Positions 44,215 to 51,902 of a stretch of 64,000 nucleotides of DNA are shown here, piece by piece. The stretch's first letter is position 1. Each line of letters opens with the position of its first letter. The stretch lies in assembly GCA_026003935.1 (NCBI GenBank), contig BPIE01000001.1:1116001-1180000 (forward strand), written 5' to 3'. The position numbers and the translations under genes are program-made. The stretch comes from Tepidiforma sp. Its GTDB lineage: Bacteria > Chloroflexota > Dehalococcoidia > Tepidiformales > Tepidiformaceae. Under the pieces are notes generated by a model that saw nothing but the letters and a program-made list of their open reading frames with translations, was not told the origin of the DNA and searched no databases.

Positions 44215-45137
44215 CGGCGGACCAGGTAGCTGAAGACGCTTTCGAGGGATTCGTCGGTTGGGCGGACTTCGTAGAGCGTGACGCCGGCGGCGCGGGCGGC
44301 CGCGGGGAGGGCGCGGGCGGCAGCGAGGAGTTCGCGGGCGCGGACTTCGAGGCGGCCGTCTTCGAAGGCGAGCCCGTGGATGGCGGGCTCGTCGAGCAGC
44401 CTGGCGGCGAGGGCGCGGTCGTTGCTGGAGCGGACGATGAAGGTGTGGGGGCGGTCGGTCATGAGGGCGCGGATGCTGCGGTAATCGCCGGAGGCGGCGA
44501 GGCGGCCGGCGACGATGACGAGGACGGTATCGGCGATGCGTTCGACTTCCTCGAGGATGTGGGAGGAGTAGAGGATGGTTCGGCCCTCCGCGGCCATGCT
44601 GCGGAAGAGGTCCATGAGGTGGAGGCGCTGGCGGGGGTCGGCGCCGTTGAACGGCTCGTCGAGGACGAGCACCTGCGGGTCGTGGACGAGGGCTGCCGCG
44701 ATTTTGATCCGCTGCTTCATGCCTTTCGAGTAGCCCCCGCAGGGGCGGGAGGCGGCGCTGCCCATCTCGACGAGGTCGATCGCGCGGGCGGCGGCGCGGG
44801 CGGGGTCGGGGAGGCGGTGGAGCCGGGCCGCCAGCTCGACGAACTCGCGGCCGCTGAGGAAGCCGTAGACGGCCTCGCGCTCGGGGACGAGGCCGACGCT
44901 CCGGTAGATGGCGGGGTTGCGCCAGGCTGGCTGACCGAGGATGCGGACCTCGCCGGCGGAGGGCCGGAGGAGCCCGGCCATCATGTGGAGGATGGTCGAT
45001 TTGCCGGCGCCGTTGGGGCCGAGGAGGCCGGTGATGCCGGGACCGACCTCGAAGGAGACGTCGTTGACGGCCACGACGTTGCCGTACCAGCGGGAGACGG
45101 CGCGCAGCTCGATGGCGGGGGCCGGGGAGTCGCTCAT
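44211..45137 (-). CDS. ABC transporter ATP-binding protein (second cassette)
   Basis: 308 residues. Walker A GPNGAGKST, a degenerate signature YSKGMKQR (CGGYSKGMKQRI), Walker B VLVLDEPFNGADP, and a C-terminal extension of about 90 residues. Drug- or protein-exporter type. It overlaps both neighbours by 4 nt (ATGA), so the four genes 46928-43477 form one tightly coupled leftward operon. Confidence 0.9.
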   Translation of the reverse strand: MSDSPAPAIELRAVSRWYGNVVAVNDVSFEVGPGITGLLGPNGAGKSTILHMMAGLLRPSAGEVRILGQPAWRNPAIYRSVGLVPEREAVYGFLSGREFVELAARLHRLPDPARAAARAIDLVEMGSAASRPCGGYSKGMKQRIKIAAALVHDPQVLVLDEPFNGADPRQRLHLMDLFRSMAAEGRTILYSSHILEEVERIADTVLVIVAGRLAASGDYRSIRALMTDRPHTFIVRSSNDRALAARLLDEPAIHGLAFEDGRLEVRARELLAAARALPAAARAAGVTLYEVRPTDESLESVFSYLVRR

Positions 45138-46021
45138 GCCTGCACCCGCTGGAAACGGCGGAGGATGAGCGCGAGGGCGGCGGCGGCGTGGAGGAGGGCG
45201 AGGAGGAGGTAGGTGGCGATGGGAAGGCCGGCCGCGCCCTGGATCGAATCCGCGCCGGGCTCGCGGCCGAAGATGGCGAGGGCGGCACCGTAGAGGAGGT
45301 CGAAGGGGCTGAACCAGGCGGCGTACCGCCCGGCGCCGCCGCCGACTTCGACGATGATGGCGGCGACGGGCAGGGTGAGCAGGAACCAGGCGGCGATGGC
45401 AGCGGTGGCGTGGGCGCGGCGGGGAGCGTGGACGGCGATGGCGAGGGAGCCGAGACCGGCGACGGCGGCGATGAGGAGCCCGGCGGCGAGCGACTGGGGG
45501 AGCTCGCGCCAGTGGCCGGCGAGGTAGCCGGGGACGTCCTCGCTGGCGAGCCCGTTGCCGATGACGAGCAGGAGCAGCGGCCCAAGCGTGGGGACGGCGA
45601 GCGCCGTGATAAACGCGGCGCTCTTGGCGAGCGCATAGTCCTGGCGGCGGAGGGGGCGCGAGAAGTAGAGGGCGAGGGTGCGGTAGCGGAGGTCGCGGCC
45701 GAAGACCTCGGGCGCGGCGCCGGCGCAGAAGAGCGCGACCGGCACTTCGCTGAAGCCGAGGTAGTTCCACGGGGCGACGACTTCGACGCGGCTGCCGATG
45801 AGGGCGGCGACGCCGAGCTGGATGAGCGCGGGGATGAAGGCGAAGGCGGTGACGAGAACCGGGACGACCTTGGCGGCCGGGCGCCTCCCGATGCCGAAGG
45901 CGGCGCGGAGGGTGAAGACGTACAGGGAGAGGACGGCGGCCCGCCGGCCGAGGCGGGGGCCGTCGTAGGCGCGGTAGCCGAGGTCGTAGATGGCGCCGGC
46001 GCGGGGGTCAGCGGGCGGCAT
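45134..46021 (-). CDS. ABC-2 type permease subunit
   Basis: 295 residues with six hydrophobic segments. It starts AGAIYDLGYRAYDGPRLGRR, the opening of a family of ABC-2 permeases (GxxxDxGYRxYxGxRxGR). DLRYRTLALYFSRPLRRQDY is the conserved cytoplasmic loop (core LALYFSRPLRR). It overlaps the ATPase at 46008 by 14 nt. Together they form the first exporter of the pair. Confidence 0.87.
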   Translation of the reverse strand: MPPADPRAGAIYDLGYRAYDGPRLGRRAAVLSLYVFTLRAAFGIGRRPAAKVVPVLVTAFAFIPALIQLGVAALIGSRVEVVAPWNYLGFSEVPVALFCAGAAPEVFGRDLRYRTLALYFSRPLRRQDYALAKSAAFITALAVPTLGPLLLLVIGNGLASEDVPGYLAGHWRELPQSLAAGLLIAAVAGLGSLAIAVHAPRRAHATAAIAAWFLLTLPVAAIIVEVGGGAGRYAAWFSPFDLLYGAALAIFGREPGADSIQGAAGLPIATYLLLALLHAAAALALILRRFQRVQA

Positions 46022-46928
46022 CGGCGGCCTCCTGGGGAGCGCGGAAGAGGTCTTCGAGGGCCTGGCGGCGATGTTCGAGGCGGACGAGACCGACCCCGAG
46101 GTCGGCGCAGGCGTCGCGGATGGCGTCGAGGGCGGCGTCACCGTCGGCCGGCAGGAGGATGATGCGTCCCTCGCGGCGGGCGGGGTAGCCCCGCGCCTCG
46201 AGCGCGGCGGCGAGGGGCCCGGCGTCGCCTTCGATTTCGACGGCGAGGGTGCCGGTGGCGGCGGTGAACTCGGCGATCGGGCCCTGGCGGAGGAGGCGGC
46301 CGCCATCGATGACCACCACGTTGTCGCAGACGCGCTCGATCTCCCCGAGGAGGTGGGAAGCCATGACGATGGAGATGCCGAACTCGCGGCCCGTGCGGCG
46401 GACGAGGTCGAGCATGTCGTCGCGCCCGGCGGGGTCGAGGCCGTTGGTGGGCTCGTCGAGGAAGAGGAGGCGCGGGTCGTGGACGAGCGCCTGGGCGAGC
46501 TTGGCGCGCTGCTTCATGCCGGTGGAGTAGCCGCGGATTTCGCGATAGCGCTCTTCGAAGAGGCCGACGTGGCGGAGGGTCTCGGCGGTGCGTTCGCGGG
46601 CGGCAGCCGCCGGCAGGCCGCTGACGCGGGCGAGGTGGGCGATGAACTCGGTCGCCGAGACGTCGCCGGGGAGGCAGTCGTGCTCGGGCATGTAGCCGAC
46701 GAACTGGCGGAGGGCGGGGCCGTCTTCGGCGACGTCGAAGCCGAGGACGCGCGCCGCGCCGGCGGTCGGCGGGAGGAGCCCGAGGAGGATGCGGATCAGG
46801 GTGCTCTTGCCGGCGCCGTTCGCCCCGACGAGGCCGGTGATGCCCGGGGGGACCGCGAGGTCGAGGGCGTCGAGCGCGGTGACGGCGCCGAACCGCCGGG
46901 TGAGCGCCGCCGTCTCGATGACGTGCAT
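46008..46928 (-). CDS. ABC transporter ATP-binding protein (first cassette)
   Basis: 306 residues. Walker A GANGAGKST, signature YSTGMKQR, Walker B LLFLDEPTNGLDP, switch His in MASHLL. The C-terminal part (GDAGPLAAALEARGYPARREG) is a small regulatory domain. It heads the four-gene operon and starts leaderless-style from ATG 46928. The divergent XRE regulator shares its promoter region. Confidence 0.9.
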   Translation of the reverse strand: MHVIETAALTRRFGAVTALDALDLAVPPGITGLVGANGAGKSTLIRILLGLLPPTAGAARVLGFDVAEDGPALRQFVGYMPEHDCLPGDVSATEFIAHLARVSGLPAAAARERTAETLRHVGLFEERYREIRGYSTGMKQRAKLAQALVHDPRLLFLDEPTNGLDPAGRDDMLDLVRRTGREFGISIVMASHLLGEIERVCDNVVVIDGGRLLRQGPIAEFTAATGTLAVEIEGDAGPLAAALEARGYPARREGRIILLPADGDAALDAIRDACADLGVGLVRLEHRRQALEDLFRAPQEAADAAR

Positions 46929-46934
46929 GGTGAG

Positions 46935-46940
46935 AGTGTA
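46935..46940 (-). promoter_or_regulatory. -10 element for the ABC operon (leaderless geometry)
   Basis: TACACT on the minus strand, 6 nt before ATG 46928. A CTCATCCC repeat tract lies directly upstream. Confidence 0.6.
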
Positions 46941-46945
46941 GGGGA

Positions 46946-46960
46946 GGGATGAGGGATGAG
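46946..46960. repeat. Dispersed repeat, GGGATGAGGGATGAG copy
   Basis: One of four copies of a purine-rich 15-mer or close variant (others at 26259, 49130 and 51820), each intergenic or at a gene end and each followed within 45 nt by ggaggcgg-like sequence. Confidence 0.45.
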
Positions 46961-46990
46961 GCAGGTTGGAGGAAAGGGTGGGAGGCGGAC

Positions 46991-47008
46991 GTACACGGAA
47001 TCGTGTAC
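46991..47008. promoter_or_regulatory. Palindromic operator at the XRE gene
   Basis: GTACACG-GAAT-CGTGTAC, a perfect 7-bp inverted repeat overlapping the -10 of the XRE gene. It is the likely autoregulatory site. Confidence 0.65.
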
Positions 47009-47011
47009 GAT
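47006..47011 (+). promoter_or_regulatory. -10 element for the XRE gene (leaderless geometry)
   Basis: TACGAT, 7 nt, ATG 47019. Confidence 0.6.
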
Positions 47012-47018
47012 GCAGAGG

Positions 47019-47252
47019 ATGGAACGGGAACCAACCTGGACGCCGGGGGAGGTGGCCGCGCTGCGGCGGCGGCTCGGGCTGACGCAGGCGGGGATGGCGC
47101 GGCTGCTCGGGGTGCGGCAGCAGACGATTTCCGAATGGGAAACGGGGCTCCACCGGCCGCGGGGTGCGAGCGCGCGGCTCCTCCGGCTCCTCGCCGAGGA
47201 GCGGGTGCCGTACGACGCCGACGGCGGCGGCCCGGGGAGCGAGGCCCCGTGA
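47019..47252 (+). CDS. XRE-family HTH regulator
   Basis: 77 residues. One Cro/C1-type helix-turn-helix (about 10-62) includes LGLTQAGMARLLGVRQQTISEWETG. The core TISEWETG places recognition-helix residues at 36-40. There is no effector domain. The start is set by the -10 and spacing. A perfect palindrome over its promoter suggests that it represses itself and perhaps the divergent ABC exporter operon 90 bp away. Confidence 0.85.
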   Translation: MEREPTWTPGEVAALRRRLGLTQAGMARLLGVRQQTISEWETGLHRPRGASARLLRLLAEERVPYDADGGGPGSEAP

Positions 47253-47331
47253 ACCCGCGCGCGGCGCGCGGCGAGGGGACGGGGCAAGCAGCACCGGTGA
47301 GCGCGCGGCGGCCTCCGCGGGGGCGGGCGCC

Positions 47332-48483
47332 GTGAGCAGCGAATCGGCGGCGCGGCGGACCGCGGCCGCGGCGGCCTGGGCCAGCGAGGCGGCGCTCGCG
47401 GACGCATGGGCGGCGGGTCCGGGCGGGCCGCTCCGGCTCGCCGATGGCCGTCCCCTGAGGGTGGTGTTCCCCGGGGTGCCCGGCGACGGCACCGGGCCGG
47501 ATTTCCGCGGCGCGATGGTCGACCTCGCCGGAGACCTCGTGCGCGGGGACGTCGAGGTCCATCTCCGGCACAGCGGCTGGTTCGCCCACGGCCACGACCG
47601 GGACGCGGCCTACGCAGGGGTCGTCCTCCACGTGGTCGGGGCGAACGACCTGCCCCTGGCAGCCACGCCGCACGCCTCGGGGCGGCGGGTGCCGGTGCTC
47701 GAGCTCCCTCCCCCGGGGGCGCTGCCGGGCTTCGTGCCGCCGTGCGCCTTCGCGCGCACGGCCGGCCTCCCGGTGGAGGAGCGGCTCGGGCGGCTGGGGC
47801 TCCGCCGCCTGCGGATGAAGGCGAACCGGGCCGCGCTCCTCGCAGCGGAACGGGGCGCGGGCGAAGCGCTCTTCGCGCTGACGGCGGGGGCGCTCCTCGG
47901 GCCGGCGCACCGGGCGGCCGCCGGGGCGCTCCAGGGCCAGCTGCGGCTGGCGGCGCTCCTCGACCTGGCCGGCAGCGGGGATGCCGCCGCGCGGCGGCTC
48001 GCGCTCACCGCAGCCCTGCGGCCGGCCATCGCCGGCGTGCCGGCTGCAGCGGGGCGCCGGCGGCCGGCTGCAGCGCCCGCGCGGAGGGTCGAAGCGCTGG
48101 CAGCCCTGGCCGCGCGCTGGTGGCCGCCCGGGGCAGGCGCGGCCTGGCCGGGGGCGCTGGCGCCGGGATGCGGCTGGCAGGCTGCGGCAGGCCCGGGCAT
48201 CGGGCGGGCGGCGGCGATCGAAGTCATGGCCAACGCCGTCATCCCGGCTGGCCTCGGGACGGGAGCCTGGCCGGAGTCCGCAGCCCTCGCCGCGTGGGAG
48301 ACGCTCCCCGCGCCGGGCACCTACGGCCGGTTGCGGCCGCTGGAGCGCTGGCTCGGCGGCGCGGCTGCGCGGCCCTTCGCCACCGCAGCCCGGCTGCAGG
48401 GCGGGCTCCTGCTGCAGACCGACTACTGCGAGCGGGGGGCCTGCGGGCGCTGCCCGCTGTCGCCGCCGGCTGCTCGCTGGTGA
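47332..48483 (+). CDS. DUF2851 family protein
   Basis: 383 residues from GTG 47332. The start is uncertain because the frame is open further upstream. The family pattern is clear: PGVPGDGTGPDFRGAMVDLAG (core GTGPDFRGA), GDVEVHLRHSGWFAHGHDRDAAY (core HSGWFAHGHDRD) and VVLHVVG. The acidic and His residues suggest a nuclease-like metal site, but function is unknown. The C-terminus has four Cys (CERGACGRC). It overlaps the convergent GNAT gene by 61 bp. Confidence 0.8.
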   Translation: MSSESAARRTAAAAAWASEAALADAWAAGPGGPLRLADGRPLRVVFPGVPGDGTGPDFRGAMVDLAGDLVRGDVEVHLRHSGWFAHGHDRDAAYAGVVLHVVGANDLPLAATPHASGRRVPVLELPPPGALPGFVPPCAFARTAGLPVEERLGRLGLRRLRMKANRAALLAAERGAGEALFALTAGALLGPAHRAAAGALQGQLRLAALLDLAGSGDAAARRLALTAALRPAIAGVPAAAGRRRPAAAPARRVEALAALAARWWPPGAGAAWPGALAPGCGWQAAAGPGIGRAAAIEVMANAVIPAGLGTGAWPESAALAAWETLPAPGTYGRLRPLERWLGGAAARPFATAARLQGGLLLQTDYCERGACGRCPLSPPAARW

Positions 48484-49109
48484 GCGCTGCGGAGGTCCAT
48501 CGGCGTGCCCGGGGCACGACGAAAGACATAGGCGCGCACCTGCCAGCGGCCGTCGCGGAATCGGATGTGGGCAGCGATCGGCGCACGCTCCTGCTCGGTC
48601 ACGCGCCAGAGCCGCTCGGCAACTTCGCGGTCGGTGTACCAGCGGGTCTCGGCGATGTGGAAGCCGAGCGCGAAGTAGACGCGGTGGGCGTTGACGGCGT
48701 AGGTGTTCGACGTGAGGACGAAGTCGCGGCCCGGGAACTCGGCTTCGAGAGCGCGCACCAGGACGGCGAGCATGCGGCGCGCGACGCCGCGGCCCTGGTG
48801 CTCCGGGGGGACGTGAACGGCCCAGAGGTAGAGCCCTGCTTCGTCTTCGAGGTTGACGGAGCAGCGGCCGACGGCGCGGCCGTCTTCGACGGCGATGTAG
48901 TGCCGGTGGCAGCCGGGCGCGGTGCGCTCGCGCAGCTCCTCGGCGGCGCGGGCCGGGTCGCGGAGGTAGCCGAGGTCGAAGGCGTGGTAGGGGAAGCCGT
49001 ATTCGCCCCATGCGGCGAGCTGGGCGACGAGCTCCGCGTCCCAGGGGCGGAGCACGAGCCCCTCGCCTTCGAGGACCGGGACCAGGGCGCGCGGCGAGGC
49101 TTCGGCCAT
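48423..49109 (-). CDS. GNAT family N-acetyltransferase
   Basis: 228 residues from ATG 49109. Acetyl-CoA loop: VHVPPEHQGRGVARRMLAVLV (core QGRGVARRM). C-terminal substrate half: NAHRVYFALGFHIAETRWY. Leaderless promoter TACACT. The last 20 residues (RAAGGDSGQRPQAPRSQ) lie within the overlap with DUF2851 and look like an unstructured extension. Target unknown. Confidence 0.87.
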   Translation of the reverse strand: MAEASPRALVPVLEGEGLVLRPWDAELVAQLAAWGEYGFPYHAFDLGYLRDPARAAEELRERTAPGCHRHYIAVEDGRAVGRCSVNLEDEAGLYLWAVHVPPEHQGRGVARRMLAVLVRALEAEFPGRDFVLTSNTYAVNAHRVYFALGFHIAETRWYTDREVAERLWRVTEQERAPIAAHIRFRDGRWQVRAYVFRRAPGTPMDLRSAHQRAAGGDSGQRPQAPRSQ

Positions 49110-49115
49110 GCGCGC

Positions 49116-49121
49116 AGTGTA
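49116..49121 (-). promoter_or_regulatory. -10 element for the GNAT gene (leaderless geometry)
   Basis: TACACT on the minus strand, 6 nt before ATG 49109. Confidence 0.6.
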
Positions 49122-49129
49122 AGGGAGGA

Positions 49130-49144
49130 GGGATGAGGGAGGAG
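49130..49144. repeat. Dispersed repeat, GGGATGAGGGAGGAG copy
   Basis: Variant of the 15-mer at 46946 and 51820. It lies just upstream of the GNAT -10. Confidence 0.4.
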
Positions 49145-49228
49145 GCGGAGGGCGGCGCGGGAGCCGCCGGGGCCGGAGAGGGTGGTAGATTTGGGGCGGC
49201 GGGTCGAGTTTGCGACGGGGGTTCATGC

Positions 49229-50566
49229 GTGTCGGGTACGGAACGGCGGTTCGATGTGGTCGTCATCGGGAACGGCTCGGCGGGCGACAATATCGCCCGG
49301 ACGCTGGGACGGCAGGGGCGAAGAGTAGCGCTGATCGAGAAGGCGCACCTCGGCGGCGAATGCCTCAATGACGGCTGCGTCCCGAGCAAGGCGCTGATCG
49401 AGATTGCGCGCGAGGCGCGCTGGCGGCCGGTCTCGTGGACGGAAGCGATGGCGCGGGTCCATGCCGTGCAGCTGCTGGTGCGCGGGAACGACCCGGGCGG
49501 CGGATTCGAAAAAGACGGCGTCGAGCTCGCCTGGGGCGAGGCGCGGTTCCTCGCGCCCGGCCGGGTTGCCGTCGGGGACGATGTGTTCACGGCGCCGGAT
49601 ATCGTGGTCGCGACGGGGACGGAGCCGGGGCTGCCGCCGGTTCCGGGGCTCGCGGAGGCGCGGCCGCTGACCAACCGGACGGTCTTCCGGCTGGCGGAAC
49701 TCCCGCGGCGGCTGGCCGTCATCGGGGGCGGGCCGATCGGGCTCGAGCTCGGGCAGGCGCTCCGCCGCCTCGGCGCGGAGGTGACGCTCTTCGAGGCGCT
49801 CGACCGCATCGCTGCGACGGAGGAGCCCGAGGTTTCGCTCGAGCTCCAGCGGCTCTTCGAGGCAGAGGGCATCCGCGTGGTGACCGGCGCAGCGCTGGAG
49901 CGAGTGGAGCGGCTGGCGGATGGGACGGCGGCCATCGCGACGCCGGCCGGCCGGTTCATCGTCGATGACGTGCTGGTCGCGGCGGGGCGGAAGCCGGTCA
50001 TCCCGGCCGGGCTGCCGGAGCTGGGGCTGGAGACGGATGCCCGGGGCTTCATCGCGGTGGAGCCGTGCGGGCGGACGAGTGTGCCCGGCACGTGGGCCGC
50101 GGGCGATGTGACCGGGAAGTTCCAGTTCACGCACTACGCGGCGTACCAGGCGCACCACATTGCGAAACACATCGCCGCGGGGGTGTGCGAGCCGATCCCG
50201 GATGCAATCGTGCCGTGGGCCATCTTCACCGACCCGGAGGTCGGACACGCGGGGATGACGGAGGCGCAGGCGCGGGAGCGCGGCCTGCCGGTGCGGACGG
50301 GGATGCTGGAAGCGCGGGAGCTGGACTGGTTCCGGACAACCGGCAATCTCGAGGGATTCGCGAAGGTGGTGGTGGATGCGGAAACCGGTGCGCTGCTCGG
50401 GGCGCACTTCCTCTGCGCGCGGGGGAGCGCGCTCGCGGGGGAGGCCTGCCTCGCCATCCAGCACGGGCTGACGGACCGGCAGGTCGCGGAGACGATTCAC
50501 CCCTACCCGACGGCAGGGGAGCTCTTCCGCTGGGCCTGCGCGCGGGCGGTCTCGGCGCGCCGGTAG
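49229..50566 (+). CDS. FAD-dependent pyridine nucleotide-disulfide oxidoreductase
   Basis: 445 residues, class I flavin disulfide reductase of the dihydrolipoyl dehydrogenase/mercuric reductase type. FAD motif VVVIGNGSAGDNIAR, redox-active disulfide in GGECLNDGCVPSKAL, NAD motif VIGGGPIGLELGQAL, second FAD motif TWAAGDVTGKFQF, and the C-terminal dimer domain with HPYPTAGELFRW. The C-terminal HPYPT replaces the usual HxHPT(L/F)SE catalytic His-Glu. Dihydrolipoamide is therefore not a safe substrate call. GTG 49229 is the only good start. Confidence 0.88.
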   Translation: MSGTERRFDVVVIGNGSAGDNIARTLGRQGRRVALIEKAHLGGECLNDGCVPSKALIEIAREARWRPVSWTEAMARVHAVQLLVRGNDPGGGFEKDGVELAWGEARFLAPGRVAVGDDVFTAPDIVVATGTEPGLPPVPGLAEARPLTNRTVFRLAELPRRLAVIGGGPIGLELGQALRRLGAEVTLFEALDRIAATEEPEVSLELQRLFEAEGIRVVTGAALERVERLADGTAAIATPAGRFIVDDVLVAAGRKPVIPAGLPELGLETDARGFIAVEPCGRTSVPGTWAAGDVTGKFQFTHYAAYQAHHIAKHIAAGVCEPIPDAIVPWAIFTDPEVGHAGMTEAQARERGLPVRTGMLEARELDWFRTTGNLEGFAKVVVDAETGALLGAHFLCARGSALAGEACLAIQHGLTDRQVAETIHPYPTAGELFRWACARAVSARR

Positions 50567-50596
50567 GGACGGATTGCGCGCCGCGGGCGGCGGCCG

Positions 50597-50602
50597 TACG
50601 CT
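50597..50602 (+). promoter_or_regulatory. -10 element for the exonuclease gene (leaderless geometry)
   Basis: TACGCT, 7 nt, ATG 50610. Confidence 0.6.
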
Positions 50603-50609
50603 CGCACAC

Positions 50610-51833
50610 ATGTTCGCACGGAGCGATGACCGCCTGCGCGCGCGCCTCCGGGAGGCGCTCAGCCAGCCGCTCCGGCGGGCGCCGGCATTCGACCGGAGCG
50701 TGACGGAGCGCGCCGACCTCTCGAGCCTCGGCGGGCGGTGGTTCGAAACGGAGCTGGGGCCGGGCTACGTCATCGAGAGCGTGTACGATGCGGGGCACTG
50801 TCACGGCGATGTCCCGCTGCGGCGGGCGCTGGCGCTGCCGCTGGCGCGGCTCGCGGCGCAGGTCCGGGATGAGCGGCTGGCCTCCGTTGCACCGGCGGCG
50901 CTCCGCTTCGTCGACACGGAGACGACGGGGCTCGGCGGGGCGGGCACGATGGTCTTCCTCTGCGGGGTGGCGCGCTTCGAGGGCGCGGTGCTCCGGCTGC
51001 GGCAGTACCTGCTCCCGGGGCCGGAGTACGAAGGGGGCCTCCTGGGCGGGCTGGGGGAGGAGCTGGCGGACGCGGGCGGGCTCGTGAGCTACAACGGCAA
51101 AGCCTTCGATGTCCCGGCGCTGGAGACGCGGTACGTGCTTGCGCGGCAGCGGCCGCGGCTGCGGGAGCTGCCCCACCTCGACCTCCTCCATCCGAACCGG
51201 CGGCTCTTCCGGGGCGCGTTTTCGTCGCACCGCCTTGCCGCCGTGGAGCGCGAGCTGCTTGGCTTCGAACGGGAGGACGACTGCCCTTCGGCCGAGGTGC
51301 CGCTGCGGTATCGCCGGTTCGCGGAAACCGGTGACCCGACGCACATCCGCCCGGTGCTCCGCCACAACGCGTGGGACGTGCTTTCGCTGGTGGCGCTGGC
51401 GGCGCACCTCGGCGCGAGCTGCGACGACCCGGGCCGTCCGCTGCAGGCGGCACGGGCGGCGGAGTACGCAGGGGAATGGGCGGCGGCTGCCGCCCGCTAC
51501 GAGGCGGTCCTCGCGGAGGAGCTGCCGCGGGCGCTCCGGCTGGAGGTGCTGGAGAAGGCAGCCCGGGCGCACGCGAGGGCGGGGCAGCACCGCCAGGCGG
51601 CGGCCTGCTGGGAGGCGCTCCTGCGGGAGCCGCGCGCCCGGCGGGTGGCGCCCTATGTGGAGCTGGCGAAGTTGCGGGAGCGGCGCCTGCGCGACCGGGA
51701 GGGGGCACGGGCGCTCATGGCGGAGGCGGTGGCGCTGGCGGAGCGGGGGCTGCTCCGGCCCGGCAGCGGGGAGTACGCGCTCGCGGCGATGCGGAGGCGG
51801 CTGGAGCGGTTGGGAGGGGGGGATGAGGGATGA
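50610..51833 (+). CDS. YprB-like ribonuclease H-fold exonuclease with TPR tail
   Basis: 407 residues. A DnaQ-like exonuclease domain (about 95-265) has FVDTETTGLGG (motif I DxE), VSYNGKAFDVPALETR (motif II) and HNAWDVLSLVALA (motif III). The C-terminal part is helical with repeated alpha pairs (AARAAEYAGEWAAAAARYEAV, core EWAAAAARYEA), like tetratricopeptide repeats. It probably processes single-stranded nucleic acid. The gene is monocistronic, with its own leaderless start. Confidence 0.85.
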   Translation: MFARSDDRLRARLREALSQPLRRAPAFDRSVTERADLSSLGGRWFETELGPGYVIESVYDAGHCHGDVPLRRALALPLARLAAQVRDERLASVAPAALRFVDTETTGLGGAGTMVFLCGVARFEGAVLRLRQYLLPGPEYEGGLLGGLGEELADAGGLVSYNGKAFDVPALETRYVLARQRPRLRELPHLDLLHPNRRLFRGAFSSHRLAAVERELLGFEREDDCPSAEVPLRYRRFAETGDPTHIRPVLRHNAWDVLSLVALAAHLGASCDDPGRPLQAARAAEYAGEWAAAAARYEAVLAEELPRALRLEVLEKAARAHARAGQHRQAAACWEALLREPRARRVAPYVELAKLRERRLRDREGARALMAEAVALAERGLLRPGSGEYALAAMRRRLERLGGGDEG

Positions 51834-51834
51834 G
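51820..51834. repeat. Dispersed repeat, GGGATGAGGGATGAG copy
   Basis: Identical 15-mer to 46946-46960, here overlapping the exonuclease stop codon. Confidence 0.45.
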
Positions 51835-51902
51835 CGAGGAGGGAGGCGGACGGCGGGGAGCCGGCGCGGAGCGGATGACGCCCCATCGCGGTGACGGGGG
51901 CG

